From Halorubrum salipaludis (lineage in GTDB: Archaea; Halobacteriota; Halobacteria; Halobacteriales; Haloferacaceae), in the NCBI RefSeq assembly GCF_002286985.1, contig NZ_NSKC01000004.1, positions 248,001 to 312,000 of the forward strand: 64,000 nucleotides of DNA. Reading direction: 5' to 3'. Positions 1 to 9,005 of this stretch are shown piece after piece; position 1 is the first letter of the stretch; every line of letters begins with the position of its first letter. The notes under the pieces are model-generated. The model saw only the letters and a list, made by a program, of their open reading frames with translations. It did no database searches and was not told the origin of the DNA. Both the position numbers and the translations under genes were made by a program.

Positions 1-54
1 CTGACGGAGAGCGCCGCCTCCCACGAGCGCACGCTCGAAGAGCTGACGAACTAG
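1..54 (+). CDS. 3' end of an unidentified gene
   Basis: An open frame enters from the left edge and reads LTESAASHERTLEELTN before a TAG stop. Only 17 residues are visible, so no function can be assigned. Composition is acidic and typical of the host. It runs toward the transporter gene, but a 419-bp gap containing that gene's own promoter region separates them, so they are probably not co-transcribed. Confidence 0.45.
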   Translation: MTESAASHERTLEELTN

Positions 55-317
55 CGGACCGGCGGGCCGAAACGGCCGAGGTCGCCGCTCCGCGCGGTAA
101 CGAATATCGATGACGCGCGGACACGCGGGCGCCGATCCCCCGCGGCGGCGGTGGCGCGGGAGTAGCGCGGAGGCGGATCGAGAACGGTCGGATAGCACGT
201 CGTTCGGTGGAATGATTGAAGGATTGTCGCTCGTTTCTCGCTGATCGTCTACTACACTGCGGCTATCGGTGTGTATCCCGTCGCATCCGAACCAAGACAC
301 GAATTGCGTTGATCATC

Positions 318-380
318 CATACACAATACATAATCCGAGTAGAAACCGGCTCCTTGAGAAACACTTATTGTGTATAATTT
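318..380 (+). promoter_or_regulatory. Promoter/operator region of the BCCT transporter
   Basis: The 419-bp gap before the transporter is GC-rich at first, then becomes AT-rich here. It holds ATACACAATACATAAT (319-334) and the inverted repeat ACAC-TTATT-GTGT (361-373), which runs directly into a TATA-like stretch (TGTATAATTT, 371-380). Related TACAC/GTGT sites occur before other genes of this cluster (about 2219, 6342 and 10251). That a regulator binds here is inferred. Nothing else recognisable was seen between 55 and 317. Confidence 0.5.
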
Positions 381-473
381 CGATCCACCGTGCATGCCAG
401 CACGTGGCATGGTACTCGGCGGGCGGAGGCAGCGTGGGTCAAGTAGTCGTCGCCGTCGCGGAGGTGTCACCTG

Positions 474-2165
474 ATGAGCGGCTCCGAGTCGGGCGTGATC
501 GCGGAGTTCCGCGAGGAGATCGACCCGATCGTCTTCGCGTTCGGCGCCCTGATAACGCTGGGCGTGATCGCCGCGTTCTTCATCAGCCCGTCGACCGTCG
601 AGAACGGGATCTCGTCGCTCAACGACCAGCTGCTCGGCGCGTTCAACTGGGCGCTGCTGTTGATCGTCTTCCTGATCGTGCTGTTCCTCCTGTTCCTGAT
701 CGTGGGGCCGTGGGGCGGGATCAAGCTCGGCGACGAGCCGCCTGAGTACAGCTTCCTCTCCTTCTTCGCGATGCTGTATTCCGCCGGTTTCGCGGCCGGC
801 GTCGTGTTCTGGGGGCCGACCGAGGCGCTGTTCTACTACGACAACCCCTCGCCGCTGTTCAGCGGCGTCGAAGGGGGAACGGCCGAGGCGATGACGGTCG
901 CCGTCCAGCAGACGCTGTTCCACTGGGCGCTGCCGCAGCTCGCGGTGTTCACGATCATGGGGATCGCGATCGGCTACTTCGCGTACAACTACGAGGACGT
1001 TCCGCTGCGCGTCTCCTCGGCGCTCACGCCGATCCTCGGCGCCGACAACCTCGACGGTCCGGCCGCGAAGGTCGTCGACATCCTCGCCGTCTTCGCGACG
1101 ATCGGCGGCGTCGCCACGTCGCTCGGGTTCATCGGGAGCCAGTTCGTCACCGGCCTCGACTACCAGTGGGGGATCAACATGGGCGATCTGGGGATCCTGC
1201 TCGTCGTCACCATGATGACCCTGCTGTTCACGACCTCGATGGTGCTCGGGGTCGACAAGGGGATCCGGCGGCTGTCGAACTTCAACATGATCCTGTTCGT
1301 CGCGCTCATGCTCGTGACGTTCGTCGTGGGCCCGACGCTGTTCCTCGTGCTGCTCGGCACGCAGGCGTTCGGCGGGATGATAACCGAGTTCGTCTCGATG
1401 AGCCTCTTCACCGGCGCCGGGCCGATGGGCGGCGGCGACGCCAGCGCGACCGGCTGGATGAACGCGTGGACGGTGTTCTACTGGGCGTGGGCGCTCTCGT
1501 GGTCGCCGTTCGCGGGGCTGTTCATCGCCCGGATCTCGAAGGGACGGACCGTCCGCGAGGTGGCGTTCACGGGGATCGTCGCGACCTCCGGCGCCACCAT
1601 CCCGTGGTTCACCTTCGTCGGCGGCACCGCTGTCTGGGCGCAGCACAACGGGATCGCCGACTTCGGCGCGGTGATGTCGGGCGAGGCCGGAGCGGAGGTG
1701 TCCGGATTCATCCTCTTCGAGGCGCTGAACTTCACGCTGAACCTCGGTGGGGCGTCCGTCAGCCTCCCGGTCGGGTCGGTGTTGATCTACGCGTTCATGA
1801 TCCTCGTGACGACGTTCTTCGTCACGTCGGCGGACTCCTCGACGCTCGCCGTCTCGATGATGACCACCGGCGGGAAGGCGAAGCCGTCGAACATCAATCG
1901 GGTCTTCTGGGGCGTCGTCCTCGGGATGACCGCGGCGATCCTGATGATCCTGGGCGGCAGCGGCAGCGCGAACACGCTCCAGCAGGCGGCGATCATCACC
2001 GGCACGCCGTTCGCCTTCGTCTGCTTCCTCGCGATGGTGGCGCTGATCAGGGACTTCGGCAAGCACTACGACCAGGTGCTCTTACAGGACGAGACGGTGC
2101 TGTACGGCCGGAGCGACGAGGCGGACTCGCGGTCCGGACAGGCCGCCGGCTCGGACGACGACTGA
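474..2165 (+). CDS. BCCT-family betaine/carnitine/choline-type transporter
   Basis: A 563-residue membrane protein with about 12 hydrophobic segments. It carries the BCCT signature around FYWAWALSWSPFAGLFIAR, followed by the SKGRTVRE loop. BCCT carriers import quaternary amines or compatible solutes such as glycine betaine and ectoine, driven by Na+ or H+. The ATG is supported by GAGGTG at 461-466. The next gene, a class III aminotransferase, follows in the same direction but has its own promoter. Beside an ectoine-hydrolase-like gene, an ectoine or hydroxyectoine importer is the most likely role. Substrate cannot be read from the sequence, and betaine or choline remain possible. Confidence 0.85.
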   Translation: MSGSESGVIAEFREEIDPIVFAFGALITLGVIAAFFISPSTVENGISSLNDQLLGAFNWALLLIVFLIVLFLLFLIVGPWGGIKLGDEPPEYSFLSFFAMLYSAGFAAGVVFWGPTEALFYYDNPSPLFSGVEGGTAEAMTVAVQQTLFHWALPQLAVFTIMGIAIGYFAYNYEDVPLRVSSALTPILGADNLDGPAAKVVDILAVFATIGGVATSLGFIGSQFVTGLDYQWGINMGDLGILLVVTMMTLLFTTSMVLGVDKGIRRLSNFNMILFVALMLVTFVVGPTLFLVLLGTQAFGGMITEFVSMSLFTGAGPMGGGDASATGWMNAWTVFYWAWALSWSPFAGLFIARISKGRTVREVAFTGIVATSGATIPWFTFVGGTAVWAQHNGIADFGAVMSGEAGAEVSGFILFEALNFTLNLGGASVSLPVGSVLIYAFMILVTTFFVTSADSSTLAVSMMTTGGKAKPSNINRVFWGVVLGMTAAILMILGGSGSANTLQQAAIITGTPFAFVCFLAMVALIRDFGKHYDQVLLQDETVLYGRSDEADSRSGQAAGSDDD

Positions 2166-2191
2166 CGGGCTCGCGTTCCCGGGGCGAACCG

Positions 2192-2237
2192 ATTTATAAC
2201 AAGTTTTAATGTACGTTGTACACATTATCCGTGTATG
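2192..2237 (+). promoter_or_regulatory. Promoter with operator overlapping the aminotransferase start
   Basis: A TATA box (TTTATAA, about 2192-2198) lies some 37 bases before the ATG, so the transcript should have a very short leader. The inverted repeat TACAC-N7-GTGTA spans 2219-2235, and its last base is the A of the start codon. A protein bound here would cover the transcription start, consistent with repression. The half-site is shared with other promoters in the cluster. Confidence 0.55.
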
Positions 2238-3596
2238 GATAGGGACACGGCGGAACCCACCGCGGACGCACTCCCCGGCCCGAACGCGCGGCGTTGGGTC
2301 GAATTCCACCAGGAGAACGCCGCACCCAGCGAGTACTCCCACGAGTTCGTCTGGGACGTGACCCGCGAGGCGGACGGTCCCTTCGTCACGGACGTCGACG
2401 GCAACGTCCTCCTCGATTTCACCTGTCACATCGGCGCCGCGCCGCTCGGGTACAACAACGAGAAGGTGCTCTCGAAGCTCCGGGAGTTCGACCTCGTCGA
2501 GCCGATGAAGATCGCCGGCCAAGACATGTACTTCGGCTCGGGGGCGACGCCGGAGGACGCCTCGTTCCCCGGATCGAGCCACCTCATGGAGAAGCTGACC
2601 GAGGTGTCCGGCCACTACGGGATGGACACCGTGTTCCTCTCGAACTCGGGCGCGGAGGCGATGGAGAACGCGATGAAGATCACGCACGACCACCGCGCGC
2701 CGGCGAAGTACGGCGTGGCGTTCGAGGGGAGCTTCCACGGCCGCACGCTCGGGACCCTCTCGCTGACGAAGTCGAAGGACGTGTACACCCGCCACTACCC
2801 CGAGATCAGCGGCATCGAGACGGTACCGTTCTGCGCGGACCGCGGCTGCGACGCCGCGAGCTGCGACTGCGGCTTCTTCGCGGGCGGCGGCTCGCGGCTC
2901 CGGAACATGCTCGCGCCCGAGGGCGGCCACGTCGACCCCGACGAGATCGCCTTCCTGACGCTGGAGCCGGTCCAGGGCGTCGGCGGCTACCGCTTCCCGA
3001 GCGAGGCGTTCATGGAGGAGGTCGCGGCCGTCACCGAGGAGTACGACATCCCGCTCGTCGTCGACGAGATCCAGTCGGGCGTCGGCCGGACCGGCGAGAT
3101 GTGGGCGGCGGACCACTACGCCATCGAGCCGGACGTGATCGCGAGCGCGAAGGCCCTTCGCGTCGGCGCGACGATCTCCCGGTCGGACGTGTTCCCCTCG
3201 GAGAAGAACCGGCTCGGCTCGACGTTCGGCGGCGGCGACGTCCTCGGCTCGATGATGGGGACGTTCACGCTGGAGGCGATCCAGGAGCACGACCTGCTGG
3301 CCAACGCGACCCGTCGCGGGCGGCAGGCGCGGGAGCTCCTCCGCGACGACGCGCCCGACACCGTCGTCGACGTCCGCGGCAAGGGGCTGATGCTCGCGGT
3401 GGAGTTTGACACGCCCGAGCGCCGCTCCGCGGCCGTGGAGGCCGCCCTCGACCGCGGGCTCCTGACGCTCGGCTGCGGGAAGAAGACGATCCGGCTGCTC
3501 CCGCCGCTCGACGCGACCGAACGCGAGATCGCGCTCGGCACCGGGATCTTCCTCGACGCGATCGACGCCGTCAGCGCGAGCGCGCCGGCGAACTGA
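2235..3596 (+). CDS. Class III PLP aminotransferase, candidate diaminobutyrate transaminase (DoeD-like)
   Basis: A 453-residue fold-type I PLP enzyme. Visible are the SNSGAEAMENAMK cofactor-binding segment (about 136-148), VVDEIQSGVGRTG with PLP aspartate D277, and catalytic K306 in SAKAL. Class III enzymes move omega-amino groups to 2-oxoglutarate. In this cluster the expected step is L-2,4-diaminobutyrate to aspartate semialdehyde. Unusual is a cysteine-rich insertion with C200, C205, C210 and C212 (C-x4-C-x4-C-x-C), which could bind metal. Glutamate dehydrogenase nearby could recycle the glutamate formed. GABA or lysine as substrate cannot be excluded. Confidence 0.75.
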   Translation: MDRDTAEPTADALPGPNARRWVEFHQENAAPSEYSHEFVWDVTREADGPFVTDVDGNVLLDFTCHIGAAPLGYNNEKVLSKLREFDLVEPMKIAGQDMYFGSGATPEDASFPGSSHLMEKLTEVSGHYGMDTVFLSNSGAEAMENAMKITHDHRAPAKYGVAFEGSFHGRTLGTLSLTKSKDVYTRHYPEISGIETVPFCADRGCDAASCDCGFFAGGGSRLRNMLAPEGGHVDPDEIAFLTLEPVQGVGGYRFPSEAFMEEVAAVTEEYDIPLVVDEIQSGVGRTGEMWAADHYAIEPDVIASAKALRVGATISRSDVFPSEKNRLGSTFGGGDVLGSMMGTFTLEAIQEHDLLANATRRGRQARELLRDDAPDTVVDVRGKGLMLAVEFDTPERRSAAVEAALDRGLLTLGCGKKTIRLLPPLDATEREIALGTGIFLDAIDAVSASAPAN

Positions 3597-3706
3597 ACGG
3601 CCGGGGGCGGGCGTTCGCTCGCCGGTTTCGACGGTCGACGCGGTCCCGTTTTCGAGACGACGCAGTCCTTTTCCGACGACGACGCGGTCCGTTTTCGAAC
3701 GACGAC

Positions 3707-4981
3707 TCAGCCGTCGTCTCGCACCGACCGTTCGACCACGGAGACCCCGTCGAGCGCCGAGACCGCCGTCAACACCGCGTCGAGGTGATCGGGGCCGCGC
3801 CCTTCGATCCCGATCGTCACCGGCGTGCGGTTTGGGTGATCGGCCGCCGTGCGGCGCGCGCGCTCGAGGGCGTCGAGTTCGGCGCCTTCGGCGGTCACCG
3901 CCTCCACGACCTCGCCGACTCGCGCCGGCCACGACGCGAGCGCGAGCCGCGCCTCGGCGTAGCGCCCGAGCTCGAACAGCCCGGTGCGCGCGAGCTCGGC
4001 GTGATCGGTGAGGTTCGCGTTGCCGCCCGAGACGACGACGGCCGGGTTGGCGTCGGCGAGGTCCAGCCGGTCCGAGAGGGCGGCGGCGAGCGGCGCGGCG
4101 CCGGCGCCCTCGGCGACCGTCTTCTGGCGTTCGGCCAGCAGCGTCACGGCCGCGGCGATCTCGCGATCGGAGACGGTCACCACGTCGTCGACGACCTCGC
4201 TCGCGATCGCGAACGTGGTCTCCAGCATGCGCGTGTCGGCGATCCCCTCGGCGACCGTGTCCACGCCGTCGAGCGGTCGGATCTCACCGGCCTCCAGCGA
4301 CGGTCCGGCGTGGGCCGCCCCCTCGGGCTGAACGCCGACGACACGGACCTCCCGGTCCGCGGCCGCCGTCGCCGTCCCGATACCGGAGATGAGCCCGCCG
4401 CCGCCGATCGAGACGAGCACGGTGTCCATCGCGGGGTACTGCGCCAGCAGTTCGAGCCCGACCGTCCCCTGTCCGGCGACGACGGCCGCGTCGTCGAAGG
4501 GGTGGACGAACGTCTCGCCGGTCTCTTCGGCGCGCTCCAGGGCGTGTTCGTAGGAGCGCTCGTAGATGTCGCCCTCGACGAGCACGGTCGCCCCGTACTC
4601 CCGCGTCGCCGCGATCTTCGCCGCCGGGGTCACCTCGGGGACGACGATCGTCGTGTCGATCCCGAGCAGGTCGCCCGCGAGGGCCACGCCCTGCGCGTGG
4701 TTGCCCGCGCTGGCGGCGATCACCCCGGTCTCGCGCTCGGCCGGCGAGAGCTGCGCCATCGCGTTGTAGGCCCCGCGGATCTTGAACGAGCCGGTCCGCT
4801 GGAGCTGTTCGAGCTTGAGCCCAAGCGACGCGGCCCCGCTCATGTCGGCGAAGGTCCGCGAGGTGTCGAGCGGCGTCCGGTGGACGACGTTCGCGAGCCG
4901 GCGGCGGGCGGCCTCGATGTCGTCGACCGTGAGGGCCGGACCCCGTTCGGCCTCGTCACTCGCGGAATCCCCGTCAGTCAT
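3707..4981 (-). CDS. Threonine dehydratase-like PLP lyase (IlvA/EutB type) with ACT-like tail
   Basis: A 424-residue fold-type II PLP enzyme with catalytic lysine in SFKIRGAYNAM, the SAGNHAQGVA loop and the glycine-rich SIGGGGLISG phosphate-binding loop. The last 75 residues resemble an ACT domain. Family members deaminate threonine, serine or 3-hydroxyaspartate, and EutB of bacterial hydroxyectoine operons belongs to the same superfamily. Its start overlaps the stop of the M20 gene by 8 bases, so the two are co-translated. That coupling suggests a catabolic job, perhaps removing ammonia from a hydroxylated intermediate. The ACT-like tail and length fit ordinary IlvA, so threonine deamination is the conservative call. 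Confidence 0.75.
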   Translation of the reverse strand: MTDGDSASDEAERGPALTVDDIEAARRRLANVVHRTPLDTSRTFADMSGAASLGLKLEQLQRTGSFKIRGAYNAMAQLSPAERETGVIAASAGNHAQGVALAGDLLGIDTTIVVPEVTPAAKIAATREYGATVLVEGDIYERSYEHALERAEETGETFVHPFDDAAVVAGQGTVGLELLAQYPAMDTVLVSIGGGGLISGIGTATAAADREVRVVGVQPEGAAHAGPSLEAGEIRPLDGVDTVAEGIADTRMLETTFAIASEVVDDVVTVSDREIAAAVTLLAERQKTVAEGAGAAPLAAALSDRLDLADANPAVVVSGGNANLTDHAELARTGLFELGRYAEARLALASWPARVGEVVEAVTAEGAELDALERARRTAADHPNRTPVTIGIEGRGPDHLDAVLTAVSALDGVSVVERSVRDDG

Positions 4982-6299
4982 CGGCGCTCTGGCGGTCGGC
5001 CGCCGGGTCCTCCACCTGCGGAACGGGATGTCTCCGTTCGAGGTCGCGGACCGCGCCCACGAGCACGTCCACGCCGTGCCGGAGGCTCCGCTCGTCCACG
5101 TCGAACGTCGGGGTGTGGTGGCTCGTCGGGTGGTCCGTGCCCACGATGAGGTACGTCGCCAGGCCGCCGTCCCCCTGGACGCGCTCCATCAGGAACGTCG
5201 CGTCCTCGCTCGCGCCGAAGTCCGCCGCCGGGAGCACGGCGTCGATCCCGTCGACCCCCTCGGCGACGTTGCTCACCAGCGCCTGGAGCTCCGGGTCGCT
5301 GTCCGCGCGCGGCGACTCGCTCACCAGGTCGACGGTCGCGCGGCAGCCGTGCATCGTCGCGGCGCCGCGCATGACGCGCTCGAACTCGCGTTTCATGAAC
5401 TCCATCAGCTCGGTCGTCTCGCCGCGCACCTCGGCCTCCATGCGCGCGCGCTCGGCGATGACGTTGCTCGCGGTGCCGGCCTCGGCCTTCCCGACGTTGA
5501 CCCGGGTCATCCCGTCGGCGTGGCGGGCGATCCCGTAGGCGTTCACGATCGCCGTCCCCATCGCCTGCATCGCGTTGTCGCCCTCGTTCGGGGCCTTGCC
5601 GGCGTGCGCCGACGTGCCCTCGATCGTCGCGTCGAGGTGCGCCATCGCCAGCGGCTTCTCGATCCCGGCGACGACCTCGCCGGTCGGGTGATCTAAGCCG
5701 ACGTGGACCGCGAGCAGGTAGTCGAGGTCGTCCGCGAAGCGGCTCTCGGCCATCGGCCGGCCGCCGCCGCCGGTCTCCTCGGCGGGCTGGAAGAAGACGA
5801 CCAGCCGCCCGCCGAAGTCGCTCTCGGCGATCGCCTCGAGGACCGCCAGCCCCCACGTCATGTGGGCGTCGTGGCCGCAGGCGTGCATCGTCCCGTCGAT
5901 CTCCGAGCGGAACCCCTCGTCGACGGGGTCGTGGTCGGGGTCGGTCGACTCCTCGATGAACAGGCCGTCGATGTCGACGCGGAGCCCGATCGCGGGGCCG
6001 TCGCCGCGGTCGAGCACCGCGACGGCGCCGGTGTTGCCGCCGGCCATGCGGTCGAGCAGCTCCTCGTCCGCGCCGTGCTCGCGGGCGCGGTCGATCCACG
6101 GGCCGAGCTCCGTCTCCGGGACGGCCATGCGGTCGGCCGGGTCGTACGCGTCCGGTCCGACCGCGAGCTCGTCGACGCCGATCGACCGGATCTCCTCGAC
6201 GAGCGTCGCCGTCGTGAGGAACTCGCGCCACGCGGGCTCCGGGTGGCGGTGGAATCGTCGGCGGACGCTGGCGAGCCGATCGCGGATCGGTTCGTTCAT
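4974..6299 (-). CDS. M20D-type amidohydrolase, candidate N-acetyl-diaminobutyrate deacetylase
   Basis: A 441-residue M20 metallohydrolase related to amidohydrolases that cleave N-acyl amino acids. Metal-site residues are visible in DGTMHACGHDAH (H139, C141, H143, H146) and QPAEE (E174/E175), with a dimerisation-type insert around GTSAHAGKAPNEGDNAMQ. The ATG is at 6297-6299; longer upstream reading is a shadow. It is first in an operon with the dehydratase-like gene. Bacterial ectoine operons use DoeB, of the aspartoacylase family, to remove the acetyl group. No DoeB is visible here, so this enzyme is the natural substitute. That role is inferred from context. Confidence 0.75.
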   Translation of the reverse strand: MNEPIRDRLASVRRRFHRHPEPAWREFLTTATLVEEIRSIGVDELAVGPDAYDPADRMAVPETELGPWIDRAREHGADEELLDRMAGGNTGAVAVLDRGDGPAIGLRVDIDGLFIEESTDPDHDPVDEGFRSEIDGTMHACGHDAHMTWGLAVLEAIAESDFGGRLVVFFQPAEETGGGGRPMAESRFADDLDYLLAVHVGLDHPTGEVVAGIEKPLAMAHLDATIEGTSAHAGKAPNEGDNAMQAMGTAIVNAYGIARHADGMTRVNVGKAEAGTASNVIAERARMEAEVRGETTELMEFMKREFERVMRGAATMHGCRATVDLVSESPRADSDPELQALVSNVAEGVDGIDAVLPAADFGASEDATFLMERVQGDGGLATYLIVGTDHPTSHHTPTFDVDERSLRHGVDVLVGAVRDLERRHPVPQVEDPAADRQSADD

Positions 6300-6341
6300 G
6301 CGAGTGGCTCTCTCACTCGACCGTCTTAACAGTAGTCCATT

Positions 6342-6360
6342 GTACACGATTGTCGTGTAC
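6342..6360. promoter_or_regulatory. Perfect 19-bp palindromic operator in a divergent promoter
   Basis: GTACACGA-TTG-TCGTGTAC is a perfect 8-bp inverted repeat with a 3-base centre. It lies between the M20 start (6299) and the hydroxyacid dehydrogenase start (6435), which are transcribed away from each other. A further half-site, GATACACAAAAG, follows at 6365-6376. The same half-site occurs at the other cluster promoters, so one regulator probably controls both directions. The regulator gene is not in the window as far as I can see. Confidence 0.65.
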
Positions 6361-6434
6361 GTGAGATACACAAAAGGATAAGGCACCCCCCTCGCATTGA
6401 TCGGCCAACGCGTCGTCTCGACGCGCGCATACCC

Positions 6435-7439
6435 ATGACACAACAGCCCGCAGACTCCGACGGACAGCAGCCGGCCGATCCCGACGTGGTCGTGTTGCGA
6501 GAGGGGACCGAAGGCCTGTCGATGGCGTCGTACGCGGACGCGCTCCGCGAGCGGCTCCCGGACCGGACGGTCGCGCTCGCCCGGACGCCCGCGGAGGAGC
6601 GCGAGCTCGTGCCGAGGGCCCGCGCGGTGACCGGCATCACGCTCGACGCCGATCTGCTCGACCGCGCCGACCGGCTGGAGCTGTTCGCCTGTACCTTCGC
6701 CGGCACCGACCACGTCCCGACCGACGCGCTCCGGGAGCACGGCGTGGCCGTGACGAACGCGGGCGGGATCCACGCGCCGGGCATCGCCGAGCAGACGATC
6801 GCCAACATGCTCGTGTTCGCGCGGAACCTCCACGAGGGGTTCCGCCGGAAGGCGAACGGCGAGTGGCGCCACTTCCAGTCGCGCGAGTTCACCGACAGCA
6901 CGGTGACGGTCGTGGGGCTCGGGTCGATCGGGCAGGCGGTCGTCCAGCGGCTCGCCGGCTTCGAGGTCGAGACGATCGGGATCCGCTACACGCCGGAGAA
7001 GGGCGGGCCGACCGACGAGGTGCTGGGCTTCGACGACGACGACGTCCACGAGGCGTTCGCGCGGAGCGACTACGTCGTGCTCGCGTGCCCCCTCAACGAC
7101 CTGACTCGCGGGTTGGTCGGGGAGGCGGAGCTGGCGACGCTCCCGCCGAACGCGGTCGTCGTGAACGCGGCTCGCGGCGGGCTCGTCGACACCGACGCGC
7201 TCGTCGCCGCGCTCCAGACCGAGGGGATCCGCGGTGCCGCCCTCGACGTGACCGACCCCGAGCCGCTCCCGTCGGACCACGTCCTCTGGGACCTGGAGAA
7301 CTGCCTCATCACCCCGCACACCGGCGGTCACACGCCCAAACACTGGGACCGGCTGGCCGACATCGTCGCGGACAACGTCGCGGCGCTCGACGCGGGCGAG
7401 GAGCTGGAGAACGCGGTCGTCACGCCGGACGACGACTGA
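6435..7439 (+). CDS. D-2-hydroxyacid dehydrogenase (NAD-dependent)
   Basis: A 334-residue enzyme with the Rossmann fingerprint GLGSIGQAVVQRL, the substrate-binding arginine in NAARGGLVD, the catalytic glutamate region DVTDPEPLP and the histidine in TPHTGGH. It should interconvert a 2-oxoacid and a D-2-hydroxyacid with NAD(H). The first 30 residues are a polar tail. It diverges from the M20-dehydratase operon across the shared palindrome. In an ectoine pathway it could handle a 2-oxo or hydroxy product of the lyase, but the substrate is unknown and a glyoxylate/hydroxypyruvate reductase role is equally possible. Confidence 0.8.
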   Translation: MTQQPADSDGQQPADPDVVVLREGTEGLSMASYADALRERLPDRTVALARTPAEERELVPRARAVTGITLDADLLDRADRLELFACTFAGTDHVPTDALREHGVAVTNAGGIHAPGIAEQTIANMLVFARNLHEGFRRKANGEWRHFQSREFTDSTVTVVGLGSIGQAVVQRLAGFEVETIGIRYTPEKGGPTDEVLGFDDDDVHEAFARSDYVVLACPLNDLTRGLVGEAELATLPPNAVVVNAARGGLVDTDALVAALQTEGIRGAALDVTDPEPLPSDHVLWDLENCLITPHTGGHTPKHWDRLADIVADNVAALDAGEELENAVVTPDDD

Positions 7440-7499
7440 TCGGACCGCCGGGTTCGAACGACTGATCAGACGGTTGCCGTCGTCGGCCCGACGCGCCGC

Positions 7500-8822
7500 T
7501 CAGGGCCAGAGGCCGCGCGCGCCCTTCGCCTCGGCGATCCGCGAGAGCGCGACGACGTAGGCGGCGTCCCGCCACGTCAGGTCGCTGTCGACGACCTCGT
7601 CGCGCACGTTCTCCCACGCCTCCAGCATCTGCTCTTCGAGCTCCTCGTTGACGCGTTCGAGCGACCACGTCCGCCGGTTGATGTCCTGGAGCCACTCGAA
7701 GTACGAGACGGTGACGCCGCCCGCGTTCGCGAGGATGTCCGGGATCACCGCCACGCCGCGCTCTGCTAAGATCTCGTCGGCGGCGAACGTCGTTGGCCCG
7801 TTTGCGCCCTCGACGACGATGTCCGCGGCGATGTCATCGGCGTTGTCCGCGGTGATCACGTTGCCGACGGCCGCGGGGATCAGCACGTCGACGTCGAGTT
7901 CGAGGACCTCCTCGTTCGACAGCGTCGCCGGGGCCTCGTGGGAGAGCACCGCCTCGGGCTCCTCCTCGTGCGTGGGAACGTCCCGGGTGTCGAGCCCGTC
8001 GGGGTCGTAGATCGCGCCGTTCACGTCGCTGACGGCGACGACGGTCGCGCCCCAGTCGTCGAGCAGTCGGGCCGCGTTGGCGCCGACGGACCCGAACCCC
8101 TGGACCGCGACGGTCGTCTCCGCGAGGTCGCGGTCGTAGTGGTCGACCGCCTCCCGCGCGGCGATCGCCGTCGACCGTCCCGGCGCCGCCTCGCGGCCGT
8201 ACGACCCGCCGATGACGGGGGGTTTCCCGGTGACGACGCCGGGGATCGTCTCGCCCTGTTGCATCGAGTAGGCGTCCATGAACCACGCCATCGTCTGGGC
8301 GTCGGTCCCCATGTCCGGCGCGGGCACGTCCTTCGTCGGCCCGACCACGTCGCGCAGCTCCTCGGCGAAGCGCCGGGTGAGTCGCTCGTGCTCGTCCTCG
8401 CTCAGCGACTTGGGATCGACCGCGATCCCGCCCTTTCCGCCGCCGAACGGGAGGTCCATCACGGCGCACTTCCAGGTCATCCACATCGAGAGCCCGGTGC
8501 ACTCGGCGGCGGAGACCTCCGGGTGGTAGCGGAGCCCGCCCTTGTACGGGCCGCGGACGTCGTCGTGCTGGGCCCGGTAGCCGGTGAACACGTCGACGGT
8601 GCCGTCGTCGCGTTCGAGCGGGACGGAGACCTGCTGGACCCGCGTGGGGTGTTTGAGGCGCTCCACGATCGCCGGGTCGACGTCGACGTTGGTCGCCGCG
8701 CGCTCGAGCTGTTTGCGCGCGGTGGCGAGCGTTGATTCGGACGTTTCGTCGGTCGCCGCGGTGGTCGCTTCGTCGGGCGTTTCGTCTGTCGCTTCGTCGT
8801 CGGCGGTGGGTGTCGTGCTCAT
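7500..8822 (-). CDS. gdhB: Glutamate dehydrogenase (Glu/Leu/Phe/Val dehydrogenase family)
   Basis: A 440-residue hexameric-type dehydrogenase. Visible are the catalytic lysine segment in [16 protein letters not shown], the [11 protein letters not shown] region and the NAD(P)-binding [13 protein letters not shown]. It interconverts glutamate with 2-oxoglutarate and ammonia. A polar, Thr/Glu-rich tail of about 30 residues precedes the enzyme core. It lies downstream of the ectoine-hydrolase-like gene on the same strand, separated by a tandem repeat. Placed among two aminotransferases, it would release ammonia from the glutamate they produce. Haloarchaea usually have several paralogues, so the symbol is tentative. 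Confidence 0.85.
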   Translation of the reverse strand: MSTTPTADDEATDETPDEATTAATDETSESTLATARKQLERAATNVDVDPAIVERLKHPTRVQQVSVPLERDDGTVDVFTGYRAQHDDVRGPYKGGLRYHPEVSAAECTGLSMWMTWKCAVMDLPFGGGKGGIAVDPKSLSEDEHERLTRRFAEELRDVVGPTKDVPAPDMGTDAQTMAWFMDAYSMQQGETIPGVVTGKPPVIGGSYGREAAPGRSTAIAAREAVDHYDRDLAETTVAVQGFGSVGANAARLLDDWGATVVAVSDVNGAIYDPDGLDTRDVPTHEEEPEAVLSHEAPATLSNEEVLELDVDVLIPAAVGNVITADNADDIAADIVVEGANGPTTFAADEILAERGVAVIPDILANAGGVTVSYFEWLQDINRRTWSLERVNEELEEQMLEAWENVRDEVVDSDLTWRDAAYVVALSRIAEAKGARGLWP

Positions 8823-8867
8823 AGTGGGTGTCGGCCGTAGTGTGGTGGTGGTCGGCGCAGCGGTGGT

Positions 8868-8958
8868 ACGGCGGTGGTCAGCGCGGCGGTGGTCAGCGCG
8901 GCGGTGGTCAGCGCGGCGGTGGTCAGCGCGGCGGTGGTCAGCGCAGCAGTGGTCAGCG
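8868..8958. repeat. 15-bp GC-rich tandem repeat
   Basis: About six copies of GCGGCGGTGGTCAGC run head to tail, degenerating at both ends. They fill the gap between the glutamate dehydrogenase start (8822) and the ectoine-hydrolase stop (9006). The period is a multiple of three, but neither flanking gene is in frame with it. Copy number is likely to vary between strains. It sits where a promoter for the dehydrogenase would be expected, and no clear TATA box is visible there. Confidence 0.85.
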
Positions 8959-9005
8959 TCGTGGCCGCACAGTCGGCGCGGGGCTGGTACCCCCGACGCC
9001 GACGG

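Noticed and set aside
252-2066. A 604-codon minus-strand frame over the BCCT gene
   Set aside because: Arg/Glu/His-rich antisense shadow of a GC-rich gene; no motif, and the plus-strand frame is a clear transporter.
3600-3706. Imperfect repeat GACGCGGTCC-GTTTTCGA between convergent genes
   Set aside because: Degenerate, only two to three copies, no clear role beyond a possible T-rich termination region.
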